Positions 21,439 to 34,241 are shown, counted from the first letter of the stretch. The stretch: 64,000 bases of DNA from Fragum whitleyi (GCA_948146395.1 OX411559.1:37194215-37258214), one strand, 5' to 3'. Program-made: numbers and translations. The notes: generated from the sequence alone by a model not told the origin.

Positions 21439-22160
21439 CTAGATGTCTGTCATGGTTTCATAGTTGAAAATTGCCAGGCTAATCAAAATTTGACTACAAT
21501 CTTTGGGAAAAATTACAAAGCTATTTCCGCTAAGTTTTATTAAAATCAGCCCAGTACAGTAGTAAGGAGGATTTCTATCAAGGATTTCATCGTAAGAATG
21601 CTTAGCCCTGCCAAGACAATACTTATGAGGCAATTAGAATTTCGGAGTAATTTCTAGACAGGCAATCCAAGGAAACATTCTGGAAAATTTTCATTAAATT
21701 TGGCCGTGTGGTTTAAAATGAGACGTTGTTCAAAGATTTCCAAGTGAAAAAATGCCATGCCCTGTCATACCCATAATTATTGGCCAATCAGAAATTCCCA
21801 AACAATTTTCAAAGAAGGTAACCCAGGAAGCATTCTGACAAATTTCATTGAAATCAGCCGACTGGTTAAGAAGAAAAAGTTGTACAAAATTTCATAGCGA
21901 TGAATGCATCACCCTGCCATACCAATAATTATTGGCCTATCAGAATTTTTAGAATACTTTTTGAAGATTGTCAACCAAGGAACATTATTGCAAAGTTTTT
22001 TTTGAAATCAGGAGTTAAAATATTTTTAAGTGACAAAATGCCATGCTCTGCCATGACCATGATTAATGGCCAATCAGAATTTCGCAAACAATTTTTGAAT
22101 ATGGTCACCTAAGGAACATTTGGAAAAATTAAATTCAAATCACAACTAAAAATTGGGAAA
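21439..22160 (-). repeat. Family P interior units without recognisable ends
   Basis: Four to five degenerate units of the CTGCCATACCAATAATTATTGGCC...CAAGGAACATTCTG type, read on the minus strand. They match the interiors of the copies at 25925, 33217 and 45776. The 70-codon frame at 21900-22112 falls inside them and is not a gene. Confidence 0.55.
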
Positions 22161-23104
22161 AACATGTGTAACTAGACTAGAGATTCGCTCTATACCCACC
22201 AGTGCTTAGGTCGAGCAAGTGTTGGTCTTTTTAATTCATTGGTGCATGAAACTAAAAAGCTAATCACACTATATAAATATAAAAATGTTGTTATGATAAC
22301 TGTGATGGGTGTTGTATAATTGCAATGAAACAATTAACCTATCACTAGGAAGCATATACTTCATTAACACATTTTGTTACTTGTTCTCTTTTATGATCAT
22401 TTACTGTTTTTATATCAAAATCATGTGGGACCTCCAGACAATTTGTCCCCTTGTGCACCAGCATTTTATACAGTCTGGGGAAGGAATCGAACCTTCATAC
22501 ATGATTTTGAGTAATTTTGGGCAAATAGGCCCTGATTGTGAAATAAGGCCAAACAGAAAGATTTTTTTTAATTGAAAAGTCTCTATGACCAGGTGTTAAT
22601 GGAGATATGAAACCATAACCTTATCACTCTATATGAATATTACGAGCAGATTGATACAAATCTGACTTAGTATAATAAATCATTTGTTTCATGTCTCCAA
22701 GAATTAAAAACATTATGTGTACCTTCTTTTTTTGTTATTCAAAAATATGTAATTTATTTTAAATATTTTATTAATGAACTTCAGGCAATAATGTTTTTAA
22801 TCTAACCATTTTGCACTGAGCCATAAAAATAGCTGCATGCTCAGATTAGCAATGTTTTTGAGATATGAAAGCATTTTTTCAGTCTATCAGAGATCTTGCG
22901 AAAACATCAAACTGAAAATCAAATTGGTTTAATACATGATATTATTCATGAAGCTACTGATATGATTCAACGAGAATTTAAGAGAATGAATGAATAAATG
23001 AATCATAATTGCAAGTAGATAAGTATTTTTAAGTGTCACATGCTGAAATATTTCTGCAAAGAAAAAATCATGATTGCCTGAAGAATCAGTATCAACATTG
23101 GAAA
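22161..23104. other. Intronic sequence, one isolated B-box-like site
   Basis: Mostly featureless. At about 22475 the minus strand reads GGTTCGATTCC, a Pol III B-box, but no matching A-box is present at the right spacing, so no tRNA or SINE is called. Confidence 0.45.
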
Positions 23105-24225
23105 AATCCATGAGCAAAGTTTTCCAAGCAGAAGCTTAGGTAGAAATATAATTACAACTGATTACAATATTTGCATGTATTGTAAAAGCTTAACCAAGAA
23201 TTTCTAAGTCCAAGATTAAAAGGTTTAAATTTCCACTAAATTCAAAATCAGAGTATTGAAACTTTGTCTATAGGCCGAAGTTACAGTCACAGAAGCATGT
23301 GCAAAGTTTTAAAGCAAAAGCTTAAGTAGAAATAGAGATACAGTAAAACTTGTATTAAGCAACCACTTAAGGGACCACCAAAAAGCTGTTGTTTATGGGA
23401 ATGGTTGCTTTATAAGAAATGCTATGATAAATGTGGCAGTTAATTTTGATACCATTTATAGATTGTCGGTCAAGTTGTACTGAATCTTATGATGTTCAAA
23501 CCAAGGGTTCCAACAACATAATATTCAACAATAATCAATTTCTCATTAAGAATGTCCTTTTTTTCAGACATTTTGCTTACAGTGAAGGGACATTTTATGG
23601 TGGCCGCTTAATAAAATTAGTCACTGAATAGACTTGGTAGCTAGAGCAATATCCACTGTATAGCCGAAATACAACATTCTCATGTAAAAACTTAATCAAG
23701 GATTTTCAATTCCGAAAAGGGTTAAAATTGCATCAAATTCAATATCAGAGTAATGAATCTTTGTCTAGAGGCTGCTATCATGATATAACAGAAGAATGTG
23801 CAAATTTTCCAAGCAATATATAGCATGGGTAGAAATAGAGATATAACTGATATAAAACTTTTGCACATAAAGACTTTACCAAGAATTTCTAAGTCCGAAA
23901 GGGTTTAATTTCCAATAAATTCAATATCAGAGTAAAGAATTATTTTCTGTGGGCTAATATTATGGTCAAAGCATGTGCAAAGTTTCTGAGCAATAGCTTT
24001 AGTAAAAACAGAAATATTTCAGATATACATCAGTTGCACGTAAAAACTTAACCAAGATTTCTAAATCCAAAAGGGGTAATTATTCCACTAAATTCATTTC
24101 AGAGTAATTAATCTTTGTCTAGAGGCTGATATTATAGTCACAGAAGAATGTGCAAAGTTTCAAAGCAATAACTTTAGTAGAAACAGATTTTAAACACTTG
24201 CACGTAAAACTTAACCAAAGTTTTA
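23105..24225. repeat. Degenerate minisatellite, ~175-180-bp units
   Basis: Units contain AAAAACTTAACCAAGATTTC, a TCCGAAAAGGG stretch, TTCAATATCAGAGTAATGAA and CTTTGTCTAGAGGCTG. Starts are near 23190, 23690, 23872, 24045 and 24210. The larger first interval is explained by the insertion at 23341-23658. Confidence 0.7.
23341..23658. mobile_element. TA-flanked MITE-like insertion inside the minisatellite
   Basis: The 318-bp segment begins CAGTAAAACTTG and ends CCACTG, and is bracketed by TA (23339-23340, 23659-23660). It splits a minisatellite unit after AAATAGAGATA. The terminal repeats match only over CAGT plus scattered positions, so the Tc1/mariner or pogo assignment is tentative. Confidence 0.45.
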
Positions 24226-24229
24226 TGCA

Positions 24230-24835
24230 GACCCTGGTGCCTGGGTGACCAGAATAGCCCCCCCTACCCTATTCTTCGAATAGTAAAGCTAAAAAGGTTT
24301 TTTTAAGTTTCGACTTTATATAACATTTAAATAAAGGAACTCTGCAACACCCCCCCCCCCTCCACCATTCTCCAATAAAGATGTTTTTCATCTGATCACA
24401 TTTTTCTTTTGTAGACTGTAAACGTTCACCCAAGGACCACTAATGTGAAAATTGGTTGATATCCATCTGTCAGATTCTGAGAAAATGATTTTCAGTTTCC
24501 ACTATGAAACATTTAAAGAAATGACCTCCACCCAATAAAAAATATATTTTCATCTTATAATAATTATATTTTTAGATTAAGAAGCTCAAGGATCATTCCG
24601 GTGAAATTTGGTTGAGATCCATCTGTAAGGTTCTGAGAAAAGTTACAAATTACCATATATATGGAAATTAGCTAGCCATGCCAATTAAAGCCTTTTTTTT
24701 CATTGGATCAACAATCTCTGAACAACTTTGAGAAAGGGTCACCCAAGGATCATTCCCATGAATTAAATGAAATTCATTTGGCAGTTTCTGGGGAGAAGCT
24801 TTTTAGCCAGTGAAGCTAAAAAACTTATTACACTC
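24230..24835. repeat. Degenerate tandem units of the AAGGATCATTCC type
   Basis: Three or so units contain CACCCAAGGA(C/T)CA, GTGAAATTTGGTTGAGATCC and ATCTGTAAGGTTCTGAGAAA. The pattern is related to the interior of minus-strand P copies. A C10 run lies at 24350. Confidence 0.45.
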
Positions 24836-25194
24836 ATTAATGAATCCTCAAATCAAGAAATACTCTATTTAACTTACATTGTATCTAACATTAGTCTAAC
24901 AATGTAAATCAAGAACGGATGAAAACTCATGGTCAACACTGTATGTTGAACCAACATCAGTCTTTTTAACTATATAAAATGTCAGATCAATATTCTTTGC
25001 TCAAAAATAGAAATAAATTTAATTGATGATCATCCTAGTTTATTTATGTAATGACCTTGGAACTCAAAGTTATCTAATTTAGAAATCAAAAATTCACATC
25101 AGCAGGCCTTTGTGTAGCTTCACATCATTTTTTTCTCAAGGATAACATGATAAAGGATTGAAAGACTCCTATTTCCATCATGGTCCAAACTCAT
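24836..25194. other. Intronic sequence without identifiable feature
   Basis: AT-rich, with no coding or repeat signal recognised. Confidence 0.5.
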
Positions 25195-25385
25195 TCCAGA
25201 TCTTATCCTACACATTGAGAGAGACACAATGGTTTCTTACCACTGCTACCCACTTTTACAGCTTGGTGGACTGGGGCCCCTGTCTGTAAAGTGTTAAGCT
25301 GAAATACACTACCAGCCTCCGGTGGGGCTCAAACCCAAAATCACTAGGTTACAAGTCAAGAGTGCTAACCACTCGGCCAATAATA
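25195..25385 (-). mobile_element. tRNA-derived SINE-like sequence
   Basis: On the minus strand, GGCCGAGTGGTTAGCAC (A-box) is followed at tRNA spacing by GGGTTTGAGCCCC (B-box). The anticodon loop reads CTTGTAA, so the ancestor was tRNA-Thr(TGT)-like. The acceptor arm does not pair, and a tRNA-unrelated tail (25195-25315) follows, so this is a SINE or tRNA pseudogene and not a working tRNA. Confidence 0.6.
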
Positions 25386-25924
25386 ATTATATAATCAATT
25401 ATAATAAGTGATAATTATTTATGATTAGTGAGAAATATTGCCTTATATTAAAAGCAATTATTAGAAAACGCTCTTTCTGCACATGAAAAAGTATCACAAA
25501 TGATATTGATACAGGAAACAAATCCTGATGGTTTTCAACTGTTGAATTCCTTGAACATTGAAAGACCCAGATCAAAATGCACTCAATAGCAGGCCAAAAT
25601 GATCCAATGCTGTTCAAGCTCTTAAACCCTACCGGCCAGTCTCAATATGTTCCGAGAAACCCTTTCTAAATGTCATTATGCAATGTGTGATATTATTGAA
25701 ACGATATTTAATCAAAGTACTGAAAGTACTCATAAGTTGGAATGCGTTTAGGAGACGGTGACCTCAAGCTTCTAACGAAGCTGATGCCTCCCGCCCAGCA
25801 CAGGTGATCACATTATACGTCTCGTCTTTTGACAGGCGTATATAAATCAATGTATTTCAACAACGAGAGACGCTTAAACCCCTGAATCGATATACAGGCC
25901 TGAATATGATAAAAGAAAAATGAT

Positions 25925-26472
25925 AACAAGAGGGCCAGAATGACCCTAAACCGCTCACCTGAATTCGATTGGTCCAATGGAACTTATCCAAGAAACTTTC
26001 TGGCAAAGATTCATTCAAATTTACCTATTTTTTGAAGAGAAGACATTATTCGAATTATAAGTAGTCATAATAGACCCTGCCAACCCATTCATTACAGAGG
26101 AGACTTAAAATTAGCCCTACCCTGTCACACTCATATTCATGGGCTAATGACAATTTTGCCGACAACATTTGGAGAGGGTCATCAAAGGAACATTCTTGTG
26201 AAGTTTGATTGAAATCTGCTCAGGGGTTCAGGAGGAGATGTCGTTCAAAGATTTTGGGCTCAAAATAAGCTCCTCCCTGCCATACCCATATTTATCGGCC
26301 AATTAGAATAAAGCGACAATTTTGAAGAGGGTAACATTCTGGCAAAATTTCACTTAAATTGGCCCAGTGGTTTAGGAAAAGAAGAAGTCTTAAGAAAGAT
26401 AACGACGGACGACGGAGTCAGGGTGATCCTAAAAGCTCCTCTTGAGCACGTTGTGCTCAGGTGAGCTAAAAA
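25925..26472 (-). mobile_element. Family P copy, minus strand, with both ends
   Basis: The lower end reads AACAAGAGGGCCAGAATGAC and then CGCTCACCTGAA, the complement of the P right end. The upper end is the head palindrome (26434-26467: GAGCACGTTGTGCTCAGGTG and flanks) preceded by ACGACGGACGACGGAG. Three interior units contain GAGGAGATGTCGTTCAAAGA and CATATTTATCGGCCAATTAG. Its 548 bp show how few units a copy can have. Confidence 0.8.
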
Positions 26473-27840
26473 AAGAAGAAAATAATACGGACCATACAGC
26501 CGACTAATGGACGCACAGGGGAACGCTTATTCACACGAAACAGTTTTTATTTTATTTTTCGAATGACTTCTGCTCCATTCGAGTTATCAATTACATTTTT
26601 AATTAGAAGTGTCGCAAAGTGGACCTCAACATGTGATTTGTCCATGATAAAAAGACATTTTCGCTGGGAAGTCTTTTACTTCATGAGTTGGAATCTCAAG
26701 ACAATTTTTGGACGAAGTTAAATTGTGATTTCGACCTTTCTGACTCCCAAATGGGGTACTTTCTCGGGTCATTGACAAGTTTTATGATTTTGATCTATTG
26801 GTTGTTCAGTTAGAGTGGAAACTGTTAACTGTTTAAATCTACTGATGACCGTGACATGTATGACCCCGAAACAATAGGGTATTTCTTTGGGCCATGGGCA
26901 ATATTTGTGTAAAGTTTCGTTATTGCAGGTCAATTGCCTCTCCATTTATCTAGCGGAAAGCAAAAGGTCAATGGACTGAGAGACAGACATGATGAAATCA
27001 GTATGTGCTCCTCTACTTCTGAGTTGGGGGTACAGTTAATAACATCGTGAAATTGATAAGGTGAACGATTTTGGCATGATAAAGGCATGATGTTGAATGA
27101 GTGAGCGAGTTTTGAGTGAAATTTAAGGGATGGAATCCAGTGTCGCTTGTTTTGTTCAGGATGAACAAAATTAGCGATATATAAAACTTATACAAAATAT
27201 GCATAAAAGTTCAATCAATGGCTTTCTATATCGTCAAGAACCAACCAGACGCCTTAAATTTCAATTATGTCAGTGAAATCGAGAAATGGTTCTTGCTTAA
27301 TTTATTTTGAATGTACATGTTGCTCTTATTTTTTTAATAACTTTGAGCATTTTTGAATGGTTTGAGTGAGTGTTTGAATGAATCAATGGAGCGCTGAGTG
27401 AACGTTTTTTATTGAGATGAATGTCAATTTCACGATGTAACTCACTGTATGGTGGTGCTCTTAAACGTGTTGATGTGTAAGAATATGAGGAAAACAAGTT
27501 GAACTAGTTGGTTTGTTTCAAATGGCAAAATGTCTTAGTGATAAATGCAATTGGGCAAAGATATTCATAATTCAATTAAAGATATGGTGGTAAGGGTTTA
27601 TGAGGATGAGTATTGGGTTTTTACAATGAAACATTCATGTAGATAACTGCAATATGACGAAAAACCGACAATATGATGCAAAAATATTTAGTAACTTTAA
27701 AAGTGTATCATCACTTAAAGAAAAAATTTTTATTTCGTAGCTTAGACAGAAATTTATAATATAACACCATGTCAAAAGAAGGTCGTTCAGAAAGAGAAAC
27801 TATACCTTTTTAAAAGAAGCTATAACGTAATTCTACGAAA
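26473..27840. other. Intronic sequence, mostly unassigned
   Basis: It contains TGAGTGAG-rich low-complexity patches (27100-27130, 27365-27410). At 26640-27030 there is a stretch that reads like another dispersed repeat (GACAGACATGATGAAATCAG, then GAGTTGGGGGTAC). Short frames here show no domain. Confidence 0.4.
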
Positions 27841-27844
27841 AATA

Positions 27845-27965
27845 GGTCGCGACCTTACCAAATAAGCAGATCACGTGATTGGTCTGTGCTATTGCTACAA
27901 TACTGAGAAAACAGATCGCGACATTACCAAATAATAATATCACGTGATTGGCTAGTGCTATTGTC
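27845..27965. promoter_or_regulatory. Duplicated CACGTG / inverted-CCAAT module
   Basis: Two 67-bp-spaced copies of (G/A)TCGCGAC(C/A)TTACCAAATAA followed by ATCACGTGATTGG are present (E-boxes at about 27874 and 27941). Each copy pairs a palindromic CACGTG E-box with an adjacent inverted CCAAT box, a combination found in many animal promoters. A third CACGTGAT occurs at about 28217. No gene start can be tied to it, so function is inference. Confidence 0.35.
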
Positions 27966-29099
27966 AATTGCTGACCTTATTGGACTTGACTTATCACAAG
28001 ATTTCCAAATATAGTAATGCAAACATGTGATACTAATATATTCGTACGCTATTTTCAACAAATATCGTTTAAAACATAAATTAGCGTGTTAGTAATATAC
28101 GTGAAGTGATAGTTGTGTAATTGTACATCATTATTACCTTTTTATGAAATAAACTGTATGTCTTTGTCAAGTTGAGATAAACAAAAAAGGTCGAAGTGTA
28201 TTTGCATCCTGTTCACGTGATATGTGTTCTCAAGAAACCCGAAATGAAATTATCTTGTGTTCATTTTGCGGTTTTGTTAAATCTAAGTTGGAATTGCTCC
28301 GCATTCCAACTTAAAAACAAACAAATTATATGATGCTATTTATGATTGCCACCCAAGTCTTTAGAAATTATTCTTCAAAAATGCAATAGATATAAATGCA
28401 ATATGTATGACATAGTATGGAAAATGACTAACAATTTTAACTAAGGGGCCGAAGGCTTCAAAAATTCATTTTTTTAACATTAGTCATAGAGACATAGGGA
28501 TTTTCCCAAAATGTCTAGGGGCCCAAAATCTAGGGGCCATGGGTGACTGGGCCCCTGCTAGTCTTTTTCCATGCATATGCATGTTTTCAAATACCAGACC
28601 TTTTTACTTCATATGCTTTGTTACGTAACGAAATTTATTTTTCATTTGCCCTTTTAAATATTTTTTCTCTCAGCATTAGGTTTCAAATTCATGCAAAAAT
28701 GGTTACTATCCAATGCTCTTTGACATAAGCAATAGTCATGTAACTAACAAAAACTAATAAACTTTGCACCAATATCATTTTGTTACAAAGTTAAAACACA
28801 GAAAGCATTTTAGTCCAGTTAAAAAGAGCTGTTACAAAGTATTTTTTAGAAGTCAAGGCAAGTTTGTTTCAACAGATTTCCTCTTTTTCCAGTCTTTCCC
28901 CTTTCTTAACACAGACTTTTAATAGCAATAACGCTACGATGATGTTATTTTAGCAGGAAAAAATAGCTTTTAATTCCCCAATAGTATAGAAAGATGTCAT
29001 TTGCTGAAGGTAAAACACAATGTCTCCAACATGACATTCTTTAAGTCTAAGAGCAAAATTCGTGCAAGTTGCATTTAATTGTAGCTGAGGGGATAAGGA
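27966..29099. other. Intronic sequence without identifiable feature
   Basis: No gene or repeat ends were recognised. A 61-codon frame at 28543-28728 is not convincing. Confidence 0.5.
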
Positions 29100-29190
29100 C
29101 ACAAAACTATGACACAGATGGACGGACAGACTGATAACCTGATTCCAGTATACCTCCCCCCTCCTAACTTCGTTTTCAGGGGTATAACTA
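29100..29190 (-). repeat. Family R head fragment
   Basis: Read on the minus strand it gives GTTATACCCCTGAAAACG, a complementary GGAGGGGGG, TATACTGGAATCA and GTCTGTCCGTCCATCTG. This matches the head at 866-940. Only the first roughly 90 bp are preserved. Confidence 0.6.
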
Positions 29191-29424
29191 ATGCATTCGA
29201 ATAAATTTTAACTCTAATGTGTCAATATCTTGCTGGTTCCACTGCAGTGTCAGGTAGAATTCAAGCCTATGCAATAAAAAACACAAGAATTCACTATCCA
29301 CTGACTGGCAAAATCTAGCCACAAACACAATGTGTCTTTTTGTTCTGGCAGGAGTATATGCCACTGTGGTCACTTTTTACCAATCAAATATTCTAGACCA
29401 ACCAATGAAAATGATTAAGATGAT

Positions 29425-29722
29425 ACAAGAACACCGCCTGAAGGTGAATGCCAACACTCGACCATTGATTGCTTGATGGTGGATAAACTTGTTAGATGGT
29501 GTTTGAAAATCTAAGTCAAAAAGGGGCATAATTTGCATCTAGAGTTATCCCCCTTGATAGTTTTATGTGCTCTTTTGATGGTGAATTTGTGTGTCAAGCT
29601 TCAAGTCAATGCCTTCAATAGAATGAGAGATATCACAAAATGTCAAACTTTTTGCACTTTTCGACAAAATCAACGACAACAACGCAAACACTGTACGTTT
29701 TTTTCCGAAAACAGCTGAACTT
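29425..29722. repeat. Family Q element, copy 3
   Basis: Starts ACAAGAACACCGCCTGAAGG and ends TTTCCGAAAACAGCTGAACT. The interior matches copy 2 at AGTTATCCCCCTTGATAGT and AACGACAACAACGC. Confidence 0.7.
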
Positions 29723-30534
29723 ATAAAAAATCAATATCTCCTAATATAAAAGTATTATTCGTTATCTCATATGGTACACTTACAAAATTGTTAACATTAG
29801 ATGTAAAATAACCAATGTCGGGGGCGCTGTTGTAGAAACTGAAAAGACAAACTGGGTGTTTGTCACACAAAATGACATGAAAATTTATTACAATTGAAAT
29901 TCAAGATCAAACACCAATTGTACGCATTACGAAAGAAAGCACTTACCTAAGAATATATGTATTTCTATTAGTTGTCTTACTTACTTTTTTGTCCAGTTTT
30001 ACACAAACTTTCTAATTTCTGGTCTCTTGTAAAACCCAAATGTAAATGGTGGATTTTTCAGAAAGGGAAATAATCATGCATATTTAGAAAGTACACATTT
30101 AGTCCCATACAGTTTGGATACTTTCCTATGCCAGTTACTTTTTCTTTCTAAAAAAGATTACTTTTAGAAGATCTAGACAAGTTTAACGCCCCAAAACCGC
30201 CACTTAAATACACAAAAAGAGTTTTGGTCAAGTTTTATGCATTTGGGCCTGCATACTGTTACAAAAATAGTTCCCCAGTCAGTGAAGTCACATGAAAAAT
30301 GAGCAAAGTGCCAAACCTGACTGATAAATTGTTTTGAAGCAAAAGTGTTCCAGAACGAAAAATGGTAAACACTAAAAAAAACAAAACAAAAAAACAAATA
30401 GAAAATCTTAAATTCCTACTTTTACTTGCAATGGAAATATAGTTTTAAAAAAAAAAAGATTAAAAAAAATTAAATATTTGTGTATGGGCATCAGGTCAAG
30501 TATTCGTGGGCTCTGCCCCCGAACCCCCGCCTCT

Positions 30535-30628
30535 GATATTTTGACAAGGAAAGAGAACCCAATTCAAAATTAACTAAAAAGATATTTTGACAAGGAAACA
30601 GAACCCAATTCAAAATTAACTAAAAAGA
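30535..30628. repeat. Two-copy 47-bp tandem repeat
   Basis: GATATTTTGACAAGGAAA(G/C)A followed by GAACCCAATTCAAAATTAAC is repeated back to back. Confidence 0.85.
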
Positions 30629-31950
30629 CAATATGTTAATTTGAACATTGAATAAAAACTAAGCAATTTTGTATAATTCAAAAGGCAAAAGAAAAATAAG
30701 TCACCCCAAAGCATGATCCCTGCTTATAATAGACTAATTTATCAAATGATTGTATAAAAATTTAATAAAAAAAAATTATAGAAAAAAATATGTGTAGCAA
30801 AATGTATAGCATCAGATCAAACATGTCGGGGGCGCTGCCCCCGAACCCCCGCCTACTGATTATCATAAGGGATATTGAACCAAAAGCCAAATTTCAGATT
30901 GCAATGTTCTACACAGGACGAGGTAGATGCAAAACAACAAAATCAGTGACAGTTTCTAACTTTCAGAATACTGTACGTCGCACTGACATGCCCCCCGTTA
31001 AACCATTCTCTGTTCAGATTCACCGTCGTATTAGGGCTGATTCTTTGGGTATTGTTAAAATATTTGGCACGGACCCTGAAGAGGGTCGAATTGCCGATGG
31101 GTCGAGTTGACCTATCACCATTCTTCCAGTGCAATAGAATATTAACATTTTTGTCCTTGCTCGTCTATGTTAAGACTGGTTTTACAACAGGTTAATCTCA
31201 TATCTTACCTTCATGGTTGAAATCAATCCATTCTCCTGCTTTCAAATGTAAACAGAGAATGGCGGGACGCTAGCGTGACGCATTCTAAACAATGTTTTCT
31301 TCATACGCGAATATAAGATCATAGTGTAAAAATTGACCCAATGGGTTGTCGACTGTATTTATTTTCTAAGGATAAGTTAAACTTTTCTTATTGTCTATCT
31401 TGAATCAAAAAAATATTTTGATTATTACTTATTATCTGTATAACTCAAGGGACTATTTAACCAAATAACACATCCGACAACTCAATCATGTTCGATAAAG
31501 GTACACTTTTGGAGAAATTTTCAGCCATAAATATCTCTAAAAAGCGATTTTTCCTAGATAGAGCGCCTAGTCAGAGACCTAAATGGATATCTGCTCCAGT
31601 TATTTTACTGACTTTTAGGGAAAAAAAATACATAGGATTTGGCAGTGCTCAAATCGCGGCTATATGCGGCAAGATAGTATATTTCTTTGGTGTAGAACAT
31701 TCGTTCGATTAACAGAACAAATTCTTAGTTCAATTAATCTTCTCTCATTTCTCTATCTGGCAGTAAAGAATTTATGAAAAAATCAACTATGATTTATAGA
31801 TGTAATTTGGCGTTTTGTCTAGTTTAGTTCAAAGGAGACGTTTAAGATTTGTTTTCAATCAAAGTAAGTTCTGTTTATCAAAGTATGCAGATGTTAAGCC
31901 ACTGGAGCGATATATTCCTTCATTAGGCTCTTGTTAACACTTCTTGTGTA

Positions 31951-32385
31951 TCGTTTTCTTTAGAAAACGAGAAAGGTTTGAGACAAGTTTTGTACCGAGC
32001 ATTACTTGGTTGGGCTACAAAACACCATTCATTTTGAGATGATTTTCAATTCAGATTACTTCTTTTGGCGATGCTTTTTTTTAAATTTTAAAATATACTA
32101 GGCAAAACTTCTCACTCTTCTTACTATCAATATCTAATAAAGTATTACATCAATTTCATTGAACTTTTTGATATTATTTAATAAATAAAAATCTTACGAT
32201 TAATTTCTATTTTTTTTATACAAAGTCGTCGAATTTTACTCTCGACTGCACAGTGGCTACGTTTGCTTTAGTAAAAGAGAAAGGTTTTAGACAAGTTTTG
32301 TACCGAGCAAGAACTTAGATGGGCAACACAACACCATTCTTTTGAAATGATTTTCAATTCCGATTACTTCTTTTGGCGATGCTTA
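31951..32385. repeat. Direct duplication of ~120 bp, ~305 bp apart
   Basis: GACAAGTTTTGTACCGAGCA, ACACCATTC and CTTCTTTTGGCGATGCTT occur in the same order at 31981-32070 and 32288-32382, with scattered differences. Confidence 0.75.
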
Positions 32386-33216
32386 TTTGTTGTTGTTGTT
32401 GTTTTGTTTTTCAGTATTATATATGGATTTCAAATAATCAAAAGAAAAAAAAAATGTTCCCTTTGTTATTTTAATAAAATAAATATTCAACTTTTTTTCT
32501 TTCAGAATCTAAGAAACATTGCATCTCTTTTAACTTTCACAAAACTAAAAGAAAAAATGAAGCGATAAATGATACTCTTGAAAGCAATAAATCTACAAAA
32601 TTATTTCTACTGCATGTCTTTTTACATCCACATTTTACCACATTTTTTAACCGCATTAGTCGACGCATCATGAAGATTGCCATATTCAGACGTTTAAACA
32701 CTTTGCTTAGAACACAAATCATACCATAAGTAAGAATTTGTTTGAAGTTCATGTTCACAAGGGACACAAAACGGATTATCTGCGAACGTCGTAAATACGG
32801 CAAACGCAAACACAGATGCCCTTGAAATATTTTTTTTTATGTTTGAAAATTGAAAAATGACCTTGACTTTGTCACATGACTCCGATCTTGGTATCATGAT
32901 GCGTATTATTTAATTCTATCAAAACAAAGTGTTCATGGTATGTTGACAATATTAATGGTTGGTAAATAATTGTCTTTGATCATCTTTAACTCTTGATCCA
33001 GACCATGACCTTTGACCTTAATCTTCAATTTATAATTGTAGGGTCTATGACTTTCTTAAATGGCTTCCGCCGAGCTTAAGTCGATTAATCTTGCCCCCAA
33101 TAACATGATTGAAGCGCACTTCACTCGCTAAATTGATTTCACGGACTCTTATGTCTAGTAAGTCAGCAATAAGGTAAGAAAATACCTGACAATCACCTTA
33201 TCGTTAGATTTCATGA

Positions 33217-34203
33217 AACAAGGGGGCCAGAATGGCCCTTAATCGCTCACCTGAATTTTATTGGTCCAGTGGAACCTATTCAAGTAACTTTATGGCAAAG
33301 TTTCATTCAAATGTGCCTAATTGTTAAAGAGGAGATGTTCTTCCAATAATTTAAAGTAAAAATGGATCCTGGACACCAATTCTTTACTGAGACAATTCAA
33401 ATACCCCCCCCCCCCCCCCTACCATGGGCAAATCAAAATTTTGCAAACTAATTTGAAGAAGGTCATCCAAAGAATCATTCTTGTAAAGTTTAATTGAAAA
33501 CTGCCAAGTGGCTCATAGATGTTGTTTAAAGATTTTGGACTCAAAATAAGCCCTGCCTTGCCACGCCCATATTGATCATCCAATCAAAATTTGGCGAACA
33601 AATTTGACAAGAGTCAGCCAAGAGACATTCTTGTAAATTTCATTGAATTCGGCCCATAGCTTCTGGCAGAGATGTCGTTAATAGATTTCAGGCTCAAAAT
33701 AGCCCTACCCTGCCACGCCCATTTTTATTGGCCAACATAATTTTCGCAGGCTATTTTTAAAAAGGGTCGTCCAAGGAAAATTCTGGTAAAGTTTCATTCA
33801 AATCGGCCCAATGGTTCAGGAGGAGATGCCGTTCAAGAGATTTCGGGCTCAAAAAAGCCGCAAACAGCCACGCCCATATTAATGGGTCAATCAAAATTTT
33901 ACGAACAATTTTTGAAAAGGGTCAACCAAGGAATATTCTAGTTTCATTGAAATCTGCCCAGTGGTTCAGGAGGAGATGTCGTTAAAAAATTAAAAAAATG
34001 CCACGGCTTGCCACGCCGATATTTACGGACCAATGAAAATTTCGAGAATAGTTTTTGACAAGAGTCAGCCAAGGAACATTCTAGTTAAGTTTCATTGAAA
34101 TCAGCCAAGTGGTTCAGGAGGAGAGTCGTTCAATGATTTCGGGCTCAAAATAAGCTACACTCTGCCATGCCCATATTTATGGGCCAATCAAAATTTCTCA
34201 AAT

Positions 34204-34241
<38 letters not shown>

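Larger units (their letters stand above)
29723..33216. other. Intronic AT-rich stretch with small local repeats
   Basis: No gene was recognised. It holds a two-copy 47-bp tandem repeat (30535-30628), two copies of a CTGCCCCCGAACCCCCGCC block (30513 and 30835, plus a partial at 29819), and a duplicated segment of about 120 bp (31951-32080 and 32255-32385). The 106-codon frame at 30790-31110 has no recognisable domain. Confidence 0.5.

Noticed and set aside
25316..25382. Functional tRNA-Thr gene on the minus strand
   Set aside because: The acceptor stem is absent, the anticodon stem has mismatches and a SINE-like tail follows.
30790..31110. 106-codon frame as a possible gene or exon
   Set aside because: No recognised domain; it starts in a low-complexity and G/C-block region and is not flanked by a clear splice-site pair.
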